Assembly (NCBI GenBank): GCA_025351795.1
Contig: JANXVG010000074.1
Span: 1 to 64,000, forward strand
Direction of reading: 5' to 3'
DNA from: Salinibacterium sp.
Lineage (GTDB): Bacteria > Actinomycetota > Actinomycetes > Actinomycetales > Microbacteriaceae
Length of the DNA: 64,000 nt
The translations under genes and the position numbers were made by a program. Within the stretch, counting starts at the first letter, position 1, and every line of letters starts with the position of its first letter. The notes under the pieces were generated by a model. The model saw nothing but the letters and a program-made list of their open reading frames with translations. It was not told where the DNA came from and made no database searches. Of this stretch, positions 18,421 through 28,014 are shown in pieces.

Positions 18421-20379
18421 CTACGAACTGAAGTTCACTTTCACGGTACTGCCCTTGGGGGCGAGAGTTCCGCCGCCTGGGGTAATTTTGGTCACTGTGA
18501 ACAGGTTTGGGGCCGCGTCCGCGAAAATGTTGTACTCGAGCAGAAAGCCAGCTGCCTGAAGCGCGGGCTTGGCATCTGCCCACGTTTTTCCGACGACATT
18601 GGGAACCGCGATCTGCTCGACACCCTCAGACGTGATGAGGTCGACGGCACCGCCCACTCGAACAAACGCTGCACCGCTCTGCAGCTGTGCGTGAATGACC
18701 GCTCCGGCCGGGACTTTATCGCTGAACTCGGCGGCATCAACGGCGCCCACTGACAGTCCCACGCCCTTAAGCTTGGCCGTCGCGTCCGCCACAGACAGCC
18801 CGGTCAGGTCGGGGATCGCACCGACCGAGACCACAAGAGTAACGGGCTGAAGCTCCCCATACGTCGCAACACCGGCGAGGCTGCTGCCGTCGGCCGCGAG
18901 GGCATCGATCACTGTGCTCGACGCGACTTTAGCGTCAAATTGTTTGAGCGATTCCCGTGGGGCAAACGGTGCGGCCGTGATGGCCGCCTTGGCTCGCTCC
19001 TCGGTCATGCCAGCGAACGCGGGAACGTTAAGCGGTCGAGGTCCAGTGGAGACGAGCAGTGTTACCGTTCCGCCGTGGGCGACTGCCGTGCCGATTTTCG
19101 GGGTGGTGTTGACAACGAGACCCACTGCGACGGTGGGGCTGTCTATCACGCCAGGGGTCACGCTCACGGCGAGTCCAAGTTTCTTGAGCTGTCCGGTGGC
19201 GTCTGCAACCGAGAGCCCTGCGATGCTCGCCGGGATAATCGAGCGCGAACCCGGGCCCGCGCCGAAGTACCAGCCGGTACCCGCGGCCAGTGCCGCGACC
19301 AGCACGAGTCCCACGAACAACAGCCATCCTCGCGAGCGCCGCTTGCCCGACTTCACGGCGAGCGCGGAGGTGTGATCTAACACAGCCGAAGCGGACGGTT
19401 TGCGCAGGTGCGAACCAATGACGGCCGTCTCGTCATTGTTGGGGGAAACGTTCGCCGTGACCAGAGCCGTGGTTGGCGCGACTGCTCTCGGCATCACCAT
19501 GGTCCGCTGACTCGATGGTGTGGCAGGTAGTGCGGTCATGAGCTGGCTATGGGTCTCGAAGAGCTGATCGAGCATCGCACGCGCATCGCGCGGTCGCTGT
19601 TCCGGGTCGCGTGCGGTTGCCCACAGCACGAGCTCGTCGAGTTCTGCCGGTACCTTCGGGTTCTTCGTACTGGGGGTAGGTACCGAGTCGTTGGCGTGCT
19701 GGTAAGCGATTTGCATGGGCTGTTCACCCTTGAAAGGCTGCTCGCCAGCGAGCATCTCGTACATCATGATGCCCACCGCGTAGATGTCGCTGCGAGCGTC
19801 GGCGACTCCCCGGGTTACGAGTTCAGGAGAAAGATAGGCAATCGTGCCGAGAAGAGCTGCGCCTGTCGCGGTGTTGGCGGATGCCGCCCGCGCGAGCCCA
19901 AAGTCGCCGATCTTGATGCGGCCGTCATCCGCCAGCAACACGTTCTCTGGTTTAAGGTCACGGTGCACGATGCCTGCCTTGTGCGCCGCAGCGAGTCCAC
20001 CGAGCACCGCCTCCAGAATGTCAAGCGTCTGCTCGGTGGTGAGGATGTGATGTTCGGTCAGAAGGTCGCGCAGCGTGATCCCGGGCAGGTACTCCATCAC
20101 AAGGTAGGCCATGTCGCTGTCTTGGCCCTGATCGAAGACGTTGACGACGTTGGGGTGGGCGAGTCGAGCGGCTGAGCGCGCCTCCTGAATGAACCGTTCT
20201 TTGAACTGGCTGTCGTCCGCGAGGTGCCCATGCATGATCTTGATGGCTACCCGACGCTCCAGGCGCAGGTCCGTTGCGAGGTAGACAGTTGCCATTCCGC
20301 CGCGGGCGATGCGTGAGCGCACTTGGTATCGACCGTCGATGAGACGACCGATCATGGGGTCCGTCGTGTTGAGACTCAC
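18421..20379 (-). CDS. PASTA-domain Ser/Thr protein kinase (PknB/PknL-like)
   Basis: GRYQVRSRIARGGMATVYLATDLRLERRVAIKIM; HRDLKPENVLL; DFGLARA; TM segment and about four PASTA repeats. Confidence 0.95.
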   Translation of the reverse strand: MSLNTTDPMIGRLIDGRYQVRSRIARGGMATVYLATDLRLERRVAIKIMHGHLADDSQFKERFIQEARSAARLAHPNVVNVFDQGQDSDMAYLVMEYLPGITLRDLLTEHHILTTEQTLDILEAVLGGLAAAHKAGIVHRDLKPENVLLADDGRIKIGDFGLARAASANTATGAALLGTIAYLSPELVTRGVADARSDIYAVGIMMYEMLAGEQPFKGEQPMQIAYQHANDSVPTPSTKNPKVPAELDELVLWATARDPEQRPRDARAMLDQLFETHSQLMTALPATPSSQRTMVMPRAVAPTTALVTANVSPNNDETAVIGSHLRKPSASAVLDHTSALAVKSGKRRSRGWLLFVGLVLVAALAAGTGWYFGAGPGSRSIIPASIAGLSVADATGQLKKLGLAVSVTPGVIDSPTVAVGLVVNTTPKIGTAVAHGGTVTLLVSTGPRPLNVPAFAGMTEERAKAAITAAPFAPRESLKQFDAKVASSTVIDALAADGSSLAGVATYGELQPVTLVVSVGAIPDLTGLSVADATAKLKGVGLSVGAVDAAEFSDKVPAGAVIHAQLQSGAAFVRVGGAVDLITSEGVEQIAVPNVVGKTWADAKPALQAAGFLLEYNIFADAAPNLFTVTKITPGGGTLAPKGSTVKVNFSS

Positions 20380-20462
20380 GGTCAGAGTCTAAAGTTTGCA
20401 GGCTGAGAGAGTCCGATGCCACACGGGGGTACCAAGATTGGGTGGATGCGTTTCGCTACCGG

Positions 20463-21788
20463 CTAACCCAGTTGGTCGAGCCAGGCGCGTGCGGACGTTT
20501 CCCACTTGGCGTAGGCGTCGGGGTGTGCAGATAGTTGAACCGACTGTGCCGCCTGAGTAACGGTAATTGATTGCCAGCCAAGGATGTCGAGGAGGCCGCG
20601 AGTGTTTCCCGCGTTGGGATTGCTGGGGCCGCCGTAGAAGAGTTTCGCGGCGTATCCCGGGTCGGTCAGTTGGTCGACAGAACCCCATCCCGCGCTAGGC
20701 CGCTGTTGGAACAGGCCGACTGAGTCGAGGTCCCCCCACGTCAGGTTGCGCATGGTGGACTCCTGCATCGCAGCGGCCAGCGCGATGACGATGCCCTGAT
20801 CGGGCACGCCAAGCGAACGACCGACGCCAACGATCGTCTGGGCAAATGGCATCATCGATGGGGAGAGGATGGCGACGGCATCGCTCGTTGAAGCAGTCGC
20901 AACGAATCCGGGAACGACGAGGGTGTGTCCGGCATAGATCGCGCTCGACGCGCTCAACGCATTGGCATCGAGGAGAACCTGCATGTCAATCCCGAGCGAC
21001 GCTGCGATGCTGGAAATTGTGTCGCCAGTGACGATCCGGTATGAGCTGGATGCTGGAGGGTCGGTAGTCGGCTGCACACTACTCGACGCGGCCAGACCGG
21101 GGATCGCAAGCGTCTGCCCGGGGTAAATGATGCTCGACCAGCCGAGCCCGTTCGCAGACAGTAGCGTCTGGGTCGTCGTGCCGAAGCGTGCGGCGATCGC
21201 GCTGACGGTATCGCCAGTGACGATGGTGTAGCGAGCCGGGGTCGCTACCGGGCGAGTCTCGACGCGCGTTGCGGGAAGGGCCCCTGTCGTGAGTGTCAGT
21301 ACTTGTCCTGGGAAGATAAGCGACGACCAGCCGAGTCCATTCAGCGCGAGAACGGATGCCGTGGAGAGTCCGTAGCGGCCCGCGATGCTGCTTACGGTGT
21401 CGCCGGCCGCGACACGGTAAGTGTCTGGCGCTTCCACCAAGCTGATAGCTGATTCGCTCGTGAATGCTGGTCGTGTTGCCGTGGTTGTGGCAGCCAGTAC
21501 GCCGCGGATCGGTGTGCCGAGTTCCGACGTCATCGAACGGGGCTTGATGGGCTTGTACGGGCTCGCATTCGCGGGTTGCACCGCGCCAGTCAGGTTCATC
21601 GAGATGGCCATCGTGCCCACCACCACGATTGGTACGGTGGCAAAGAATCCGTGCGCGAGGCGACCGCGCTCCCGGGTGCCCGTGCGCGGTAAGTCCTCAT
21701 ATTCGGTCACGAGCGATCGCGTCGGAACGAGTCCAGAGAACACGGCTTGCCCCGCAACGTGGCTGTCGTGTCCAGTTGTGTCGGTCAT
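20463..21788 (-). CDS. Membrane-anchored protein with three LysM repeats and C-terminal lysozyme-like region
   Basis: Three LysM units (YRVAAGDTVSSIAGRYGLS..., YTIVTGDTVSAIAARFGTT..., YRIVTGDTISSIAASLGID...) and MQESTMRNLTWGDLDSVGLFQQRPSAGWG. Confidence 0.9.
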   Translation of the reverse strand: MTDTTGHDSHVAGQAVFSGLVPTRSLVTEYEDLPRTGTRERGRLAHGFFATVPIVVVGTMAISMNLTGAVQPANASPYKPIKPRSMTSELGTPIRGVLAATTTATRPAFTSESAISLVEAPDTYRVAAGDTVSSIAGRYGLSTASVLALNGLGWSSLIFPGQVLTLTTGALPATRVETRPVATPARYTIVTGDTVSAIAARFGTTTQTLLSANGLGWSSIIYPGQTLAIPGLAASSSVQPTTDPPASSSYRIVTGDTISSIAASLGIDMQVLLDANALSASSAIYAGHTLVVPGFVATASTSDAVAILSPSMMPFAQTIVGVGRSLGVPDQGIVIALAAAMQESTMRNLTWGDLDSVGLFQQRPSAGWGSVDQLTDPGYAAKLFYGGPSNPNAGNTRGLLDILGWQSITVTQAAQSVQLSAHPDAYAKWETSARAWLDQLG

Positions 21789-21969
21789 GAGATTCCCCGC
21801 TTTATCCCGGCCCGAGAGGGTTTACGCCACAGCAACTGATGGCGAATGCTTTAAACCTGACACAGAAGAAGATTGCTGTCAATCAACGAGGCTGATGTGA
21901 ATCGCGTTAACGCAATCGAAATAAATGTCAATGATCGGCTTAGCCCTCCAGCCGTGGCAGGCTTGACGC

Positions 21970-22311
21970 GTGAGCGAAACACCCGAGATCCGCTGGTTGA
22001 CCATTCCCGACCTCACCGAGTTGCTCGGTCTGAAGGTCAGCCAGGTACGCAGACTCATTGAAGATCGCGCCTTGCTAGCGAGCCGTGTTGACGGCGTATG
22101 GAAGGTACCAGAGACCTTCATCGTTGACGGTGAGCCGCTCGGGGAACTGCGTGGCACGCTCGTGGTGCTCGGTGACAGCGGGTTCAGCGACGAGGAGGCC
22201 ATGCGCTGGCTGCTCGAACCAGAAGGAAGCCTTGGCGTTAGCCCCATTGACGCGCTCCGGCAGGGTCGCAAGGCTGAGGTGCGTCGGGTCGCGCAGGCGC
22301 TGGGGTTCTGA
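21970..22311 (+). CDS. Rv2175c-like DNA-binding protein
   Basis: RWLTIPDLTELLGLKVSQVRRLIEDRALLASRVDGVWKVPETFIVDGEPLGELRGTLVVLGDSGFSDEEAMRWLL; adjacent to the PASTA kinase as in mycobacteria. Confidence 0.85.
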   Translation: MSETPEIRWLTIPDLTELLGLKVSQVRRLIEDRALLASRVDGVWKVPETFIVDGEPLGELRGTLVVLGDSGFSDEEAMRWLLEPEGSLGVSPIDALRQGRKAEVRRVAQALGF

Positions 22312-22327
22312 TCCGAGTGCTGTTCGC

Positions 22328-23446
22328 TTAGGCACTGCGCTTAGTGACAGTATCGGCGAGAGCGAGTAGTTCAGCACGCGCCGATCTGCTGATCGGCACA
22401 TCCGCTAGCGCCGTTTTTGCGAGCTGCACATTGTGCGCGATGATACGTTCCGTGTGGTCGACAGCACCGCTGTCGCTGATCGCTGTTTGCAGCATGCCTA
22501 CCTGTTGGTTATCGAGCCCAGGGTCACCGAGTAATTCGTCGAGCAGATGGCGAACGTTAGGCCGCAACTGCGCGCGCGCAAGGGCAATAAGCACCGTGCG
22601 CTTTCCCTCGCGGAGATCGTCACCCGCGGGCTTACCCGTTACAGACGGGTCACCAAAAACGCCGAGCAGGTCATCACGCAACTGGAATGCGACTCCGAGC
22701 GGGAGTCCGAATTCGCGCAGGCTCGCCACCTGGGCGAGACTTCCTCCGCCGAGTGCCGCGCCAATTACGAGGGGTGCCTCTACGCTGTACTTGGCAGACT
22801 TATAGACAATTACACGATGAGCGCGCGGCAGCAGGTCGATCTCGGGTCGGGTCGCCCAAGACTTCTCCTCGAGTATGTCCAGATACTGGCCTACGGTTAC
22901 CTCCGTGCGCATGAGCGCAAATTCTGCACGGGCGGCAAGTGCCGCGTCACGGTCGGTCAGTAGCGTGGTACCCGCATCAAAGAGTTCATCACTCCAGCCG
23001 AGCAGCAGGTCACCGAGCAGCAGAGCAGCAGACTGGCCAAAACCCGCCGCGCTTCCGCTCCACCCGGCTTCGCGATGCACCGCCTCGAATCGTTTGTGCG
23101 CAGACGGTGCTCCACGGCGGGTGTCTGAGTTGTCCATAATGTCGTCATGCACGAGAGCGGCGGCGTGAAACACTTCGAGCGCCGCCGCGGCAGAAATCAC
23201 GCTGGATAGCTCTGCGGGCTCATCACTGGGTAGCGGGTCGATTTCGGATGACCCACCGACCACCGATTGCCAGCCCCAGTAACAAAACAACGCCCTGAAT
23301 CTCTTGCCTCGACCGAGAAAGTCGCGCGAGAAGTGCACAAAGTCCTCGAGGTCGGGCGCGATCGCCGACAATTGTGTGGCACGCTCGGTAAGGAACTCGT
23401 CAATTCTCAGTTGAACACGGTCAACTAACCGGGTACTCTCAGCCAC
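22328..23446 (-). CDS. Polyprenyl synthetase (geranylgeranyl diphosphate synthase-like)
   Basis: AAALVHDDIMDNSDTRRGAPSAHK and FQLRDDLLGVFGD Asp-rich motifs. Confidence 0.93.
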   Translation of the reverse strand: MAESTRLVDRVQLRIDEFLTERATQLSAIAPDLEDFVHFSRDFLGRGKRFRALFCYWGWQSVVGGSSEIDPLPSDEPAELSSVISAAAALEVFHAAALVHDDIMDNSDTRRGAPSAHKRFEAVHREAGWSGSAAGFGQSAALLLGDLLLGWSDELFDAGTTLLTDRDAALAARAEFALMRTEVTVGQYLDILEEKSWATRPEIDLLPRAHRVIVYKSAKYSVEAPLVIGAALGGGSLAQVASLREFGLPLGVAFQLRDDLLGVFGDPSVTGKPAGDDLREGKRTVLIALARAQLRPNVRHLLDELLGDPGLDNQQVGMLQTAISDSGAVDHTERIIAHNVQLAKTALADVPISRSARAELLALADTVTKRSA

Positions 23447-23523
23447 CCTTCTACCCTAGCTACCTCGGCGGGGCGTACTATTAACCTTTACGACGCGCGG
23501 GTCCCGAGTCTGAAGGGAACAGG

Positions 23524-23901
23524 ATGCCACTTTCCGAGCACGAGCAGCGGCTCCTGGAAGAGATGGAACGCAGTCTCTATCACAATGATGCTGATTTCGT
23601 CGCGACCGTCAGTCCCCACCATGGCAAGCTCAACTACACCGTGCTCGCGATTGGCGTGATCATCGCTGTGCTGGGCATCGGTGTTTTGGTAACCGGCGTC
23701 GTTGTGCGACAGCCGCTGGTCGGCGTCCTCGGTTTCGCGGTCATGTTTGCCGGAGTTTTACTGTCGGTAGCCCCGCCACACCGGGCCAATGCAACTGACG
23801 CGGCGACACCGAGCACAGGCTCCGGCCGTACGGGGTCCACTCGTTTCATGGACAACCTCAACGATCGCTGGGACAAGCGGCAGGATGGTCGCGAAGAGTA
23901 G
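23524..23901 (+). CDS. DUF3040 domain-containing protein
   Basis: MPLSEHEQRLLEEMERSLYHNDADF plus two TM segments; upstream of mraZ as usual in actinobacteria. Confidence 0.9.
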   Translation: MPLSEHEQRLLEEMERSLYHNDADFVATVSPHHGKLNYTVLAIGVIIAVLGIGVLVTGVVVRQPLVGVLGFAVMFAGVLLSVAPPHRANATDAATPSTGSGRTGSTRFMDNLNDRWDKRQDGREE

Positions 23902-23963
23902 CGCGTGAGGTGAATCGCGACAGCTGACGCGCACGATCAGCAAATCGCTCACGCGGTGAACAG

Positions 23964-23990
23964 GCTGGCCTCCGGGTCGGCCCTTTTTTT
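23964..23990 (+). terminator. Probable rho-independent terminator downstream of the DUF3040 gene
   Basis: GCTGGCCTCCGGGTCGGCCC followed by seven T. Confidence 0.5.
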
Positions 23991-24108
23991 GGCGCCGATT
24001 CGTGTCGTTTGTGGATCAGCTGTCCGACTTTCCTCCACCAAGTTCGGCCAGCAGTTGAGCCGATTGGCACTCGTATTGGGGTGTTTTTTACCCATAAAGC
24101 CTAGATTT

Positions 24109-24134
24109 GTGGTGCAAAGTGGAGTAAAGTGGAG
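24109..24134 (+). promoter_or_regulatory. MraZ-box: three GTGG direct repeats at 10-bp spacing
   Basis: TTTGTGGTGCAAAGTGGAGTAAAGTGGAGG; GTGG at 24109, 24119 and 24129, upstream of mraZ. Confidence 0.85.
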
Positions 24135-24174
24135 GAAACCCAATCCCGGGCCGGCGAAAGAGGGGGAGTGCGGC

Positions 24175-24606
24175 ATGTTCCTCGGCACCTACGCCCCCAA
24201 GCTCGACGACAAGGGTCGGGTGATACTGCCGGCAAAGTTCCGTGAAGAGCTGTCATCTGGCCTCGTGGTCACCCGTGGCCAGGAACGTTGCCTCTATGTA
24301 TTCAGCCAACGCGAGTTCGAAGAAATTCACGGCAAGATTCGCCAAGCGTCGATCACCAGCAAGCAGAATCGTGACTTCTTGCGTCTGTTTCTTTCCGGTG
24401 CTAACCAAGAGATACCCGACAACCAGAACCGTGTATCGATTCCTGCCAACCTCCGCGACTATGCGGGACTCGACCGTGAGCTCACCGTCATTGGCGCGGG
24501 CAACCGGGCGGAAATCTGGGACACCGAAGCCTGGAACACCTACTACACGAACGCCGAGAATGACTTCGCCAACACCACGGAGGAGGTGATCCCCGGGCTC
24601 TTCTAG
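24175..24606 (+). CDS. mraZ: Transcriptional regulator MraZ
   Basis: [26 protein letters not shown]... Confidence 0.97.
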   Translation: MFLGTYAPKLDDKGRVILPAKFREELSSGLVVTRGQERCLYVFSQREFEEIHGKIRQASITSKQNRDFLRLFLSGANQEIPDNQNRVSIPANLRDYAGLDRELTVIGAGNRAEIWDTEAWNTYYTNAENDFANTTEEVIPGLF

Positions 24607-24710
24607 CACCTTGGCGCTGACCCCCAGCCGATCATCCACCCTGGCTTTCTTCCCCGATGCCAGGTAGGAGCGGATGGGGATCAGCATCCGGGAGCGAAGC
24701 TCTCCACCTC

Positions 24711-25664
24711 ATGGCAGCCAACGATATCCATACCCCGGTCATGCTCGCGCGCACCGTTGAGCTCTTGGCGCCAGCCCTCGATCATCCGGGTGCAGTGCTC
24801 GTGGACGCCACGCTGGGTATGGCTGGGCACGCTGAGGCAATTCTCGAGCGATTTCCCGAGCTGGTGCTCATTGGTCTTGATCGAGACACTCAGGCGCTGG
24901 CCCTTGCGGGCGAGCGGCTCGCACCGTTCGGCGAGAGGGTGCGCTTGGTCCACACGGTGTATGACCGTTTCACCGAAGTGCTCGGCTCCCTCGGCATCGA
25001 TTCCGTGTCGGGAATTTTATTTGATCTCGGGGTGTCGTCGCTTCAGCTCGACGAAGTCGACCGCGGGTTCTCGTACTCGAAGGATGCTCCACTCGATATG
25101 CGGATGGACGCTACCGCAGAACTCACCGCCGAGTTGATCCTCGCCACGTACAACGAGGCTGAACTGCGTCGCATCTTTTACGAATTCGGCGAGGAGAAGC
25201 TTGCCCCGCGCTACGCCCGGAAGATCGTCGAACGTCGCATGACTGATCCGTTCGTGCGGTCCGCCCAGCTCGTTGAACTCATCATCGCGGCGACGCCGGC
25301 CGCCGTGCAGCGATCAGGGCACCCAGCCAAACGCGTCTTCCAGGCCCTTCGAATTGAAGTCAACCAGGAGCTCAGCGTGCTCGCGCGCGCAATTCCGGCG
25401 GCGATCGACTCCCTTGGGGTCGGTGGGCGCATCGTCGTGCTTGCCTACCAGTCGCTGGAAGACCGCATCGTCAAGCGGGTGCTTGCTGCCCGGTCGAGCT
25501 CGACTGCGCCAGTTGGTCTGCCGATTGAACTACCGGAGCACCGCCCAGAACTGAAGCTACTCGTGCGTGGGGCTGAACTCGCGTCGGAGAGCGAGAAGGC
25601 GCAAAACCCGCGCGCCACCCCGGTGCGGCTGCGGGCGGCGGAGCGATTGAGAGTCGTCGCGTGA
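24711..25664 (+). CDS. rsmH: 16S rRNA (cytosine(1402)-N(4))-methyltransferase
   Basis: [15 protein letters not shown]...[15 protein letters not shown]...[19 protein letters not shown]. Confidence 0.97.
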   Translation: MAANDIHTPVMLARTVELLAPALDHPGAVLVDATLGMAGHAEAILERFPELVLIGLDRDTQALALAGERLAPFGERVRLVHTVYDRFTEVLGSLGIDSVSGILFDLGVSSLQLDEVDRGFSYSKDAPLDMRMDATAELTAELILATYNEAELRRIFYEFGEEKLAPRYARKIVERRMTDPFVRSAQLVELIIAATPAAVQRSGHPAKRVFQALRIEVNQELSVLARAIPAAIDSLGVGGRIVVLAYQSLEDRIVKRVLAARSSSTAPVGLPIELPEHRPELKLLVRGAELASESEKAQNPRATPVRLRAAERLRVVA

Positions 25665-26239
25665 GTACGAACCTTGCGTTTGCACCCGCGCGCCCGGTCC
25701 ACCCCGACCTGCCAGAACGACACATCGAGGCTGTCCCGCGCGCTCGTCGTCGAGCAAAGCCGAAGGTCGCATATGTGCTCGTGATCGTGGGCGGGTTGTT
25801 CGCGATATATCTCGCCCAATTGCTCCTGAGTATCGCTCTATCACAGGGCGCGTACCAGATTTCGAGTTTGCAGCTACAGCAGAGGGAACTTTCGCGCACG
25901 CAGGAAGCATTGAGCGAGCAGCTCGATGTACTCACGAGTCCGCAGCACCTCGCCAATAACGCGCTGGCTCTGGGGATGGCTCCGGGGGCGCACCCCGAGT
26001 ACCTCCGGCTTTCTGATGGGTCGGTCTCGGCCGCGCCCGGATCATGGGTTACCGCCGCCTGCGGAGGTTCTTGTGACCTCGTGGCTAATTCGCTGCTTGC
26101 GGCGGTGCCTCTTACGGCGGCCGCCGCGCCAACAACGGTCGGGACGACGCCTCACTGGACGACAGCTACCGGTGCGACACCCGCAATAAATGCACCGCTG
26201 ACGCCACCCGGCGGGTTACCGTCGCTGGTGACCCACTAG
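25661..26239 (+). CDS. FtsL-like septum formation protein
   Basis: Single TM segment followed by a coiled-coil-like region, located between rsmH and ftsI. Confidence 0.75.
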   Translation: MSTNLAFAPARPVHPDLPERHIEAVPRARRRAKPKVAYVLVIVGGLFAIYLAQLLLSIALSQGAYQISSLQLQQRELSRTQEALSEQLDVLTSPQHLANNALALGMAPGAHPEYLRLSDGSVSAAPGSWVTAACGGSCDLVANSLLAAVPLTAAAAPTTVGTTPHWTTATGATPAINAPLTPPGGLPSLVTH

Positions 26240-26252
26240 CAGGAGACAACCG

Positions 26253-27989
26253 ATGACGCCACGACGTAGAAACGGCCCGCGCTTGGCGATTGCCGTGGTT
26301 ATGGTGTTTGCGACCATCATTGTTTTCGTCGTGCGATTGGTCGATATTCAGCTCGTTCAGGCTACCGAGCTCAATGCCGATTCGTATAACAAGCGTGCCC
26401 AAGAACTGGTCACCTACGGCGTGCGTGGGCAAATAGTTGATACGAATGGCGTCGTACTCGCCGACAGCGTTGACCGATACGACCTCGAGGCGAGCCCCCG
26501 CGTTGCGCTCGCTCCCGCGAACATCGAGTCCACACAGACGGCCATCGCAGACATCGCGAAGGTGACCGGTCAAGATCCACACGCTCTGATGGCGGTGCTG
26601 ACGTCAGACCCGAAGTCCGATTTTGCGTATCTCGACAAGGGGGTCACGCTCGAGGTGTACCGCGCAGTTCGCGCATTGGACGTGCCGTGGGTTTACTACG
26701 ATCTTCGCCCGGCTCGCGCCTATCCGAATGGGGCCGTGGCTGGTAACCTGATCGGTTTTGTGGGCACCGACGGCGCGCAGGCGGGTGAAGAACTCACCGG
26801 CGACTCGTGTCTAGCGAGCAAGAATGGCACGGCCACCTACGAGAAAAGCGAGGACGGCGTGCGGATACCCGGTAGCCTCGTCACCGAATCGGAGGCAAAA
26901 AACGGGGGAACGCTGAAGCTCACGATCGATCGCGATCTGCAGTGGTTTGTGCAGCAGCGAATGGCGCAGACCTATAAGCAATTGGGCGCAACCTGGATGA
27001 CCGTGGTGGTTGAGCGTGTAAAAGATGGACATCTCTTGGCCGTTGCCGACTACCCGTCAGTCGACCCCAATAACGTCAACGGTGTGCCCAATACCGCGCT
27101 CGGCTCTCTCGCGTTCAGCACCTCCTACGAGCCTGGGTCGACGATGAAGTCGATCACCGTTGCATCCCTCATCGACGCGGGTGTGGTCACTCCGGCGACC
27201 CAGATTACGGCTCCGGGGCGCCGGTACTTCGCCAACGGCGACTACATCAAAGATGCCTGGGCGCATGATGACACGAGATACACGGCCGCCGGCGCACTCG
27301 TCGTTTCATCGAACACGGGTATCTCGGCACTCACTGATTTTCTTCCCGACTCGCAGAAACGCTACGACTACATGGTGAAGTTCGGTCTCGGTAAGCCGAC
27401 GGCAGTGGGGTTCAATGGCGAAGATAGCGGCACGTTGCACCCCGCCAGTCAATGGGACCAACTCACCAATTACACGGTGCAGTTTGGGCAGGGCTTGACG
27501 ACGACATCCGTGCAGATGGCAAGTATCTACCAGACGCTCGCGAATCACGGAGTGCGGGTGCCTGTCACTCTGGTCGAGGGCTGCATTCACCCTGACGGTA
27601 CGGTAACGGATTCGCCGAAGACCGAGTCGACCCGCGTGGTGTCAGCGAAGGCGGCGGACGAGACCGTCGGAATTCTCGAAAATGTCGTCTCGAATGATGG
27701 GCTTCAAGACAAGATCTCAATCCCCGGGTATCGGGTCGCTGCCAAGACGGGTACCGCGCAAGTGGCAGAGAACGGTTCGTACGGCAACAAGGCCGTGATT
27801 ACCGTCGCCGGTCTTGCTCCTGCCGAGAACCCGCAGTACGTCGTGGTCGTGACCGCTGGCATCCCGAGTAACATGTATACCTCGTCGGCATTGGCCACCA
27901 CGTTCAGGGATTTGATGGCACAGGTGCTCACCACCTATCGAGTGCCACCGTCGACAGTGCCCGCCCCCGATGTCCCGCTGACATGGTGA
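26253..27989 (+). CDS. ftsI: Penicillin-binding protein / FtsI transpeptidase
   Basis: PGSTMKS (SxxK), SSNTG (SxN), KTGTAQ motifs. Confidence 0.95.
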   Translation: MTPRRRNGPRLAIAVVMVFATIIVFVVRLVDIQLVQATELNADSYNKRAQELVTYGVRGQIVDTNGVVLADSVDRYDLEASPRVALAPANIESTQTAIADIAKVTGQDPHALMAVLTSDPKSDFAYLDKGVTLEVYRAVRALDVPWVYYDLRPARAYPNGAVAGNLIGFVGTDGAQAGEELTGDSCLASKNGTATYEKSEDGVRIPGSLVTESEAKNGGTLKLTIDRDLQWFVQQRMAQTYKQLGATWMTVVVERVKDGHLLAVADYPSVDPNNVNGVPNTALGSLAFSTSYEPGSTMKSITVASLIDAGVVTPATQITAPGRRYFANGDYIKDAWAHDDTRYTAAGALVVSSNTGISALTDFLPDSQKRYDYMVKFGLGKPTAVGFNGEDSGTLHPASQWDQLTNYTVQFGQGLTTTSVQMASIYQTLANHGVRVPVTLVEGCIHPDGTVTDSPKTESTRVVSAKAADETVGILENVVSNDGLQDKISIPGYRVAAKTGTAQVAENGSYGNKAVITVAGLAPAENPQYVVVVTAGIPSNMYTSSALATTFRDLMAQVLTTYRVPPSTVPAPDVPLTW

Positions 27990-28014
27990 CCGACCCAGAA
28001 AAAGTGAGGATCGA

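Noticed and set aside
21789-21960. Possible c-di-AMP (ydaO) riboswitch upstream of the LysM gene
   Set aside because: Such riboswitches do precede actinobacterial wall-hydrolase genes, but I could not find the conserved core here and the leader looks too short.
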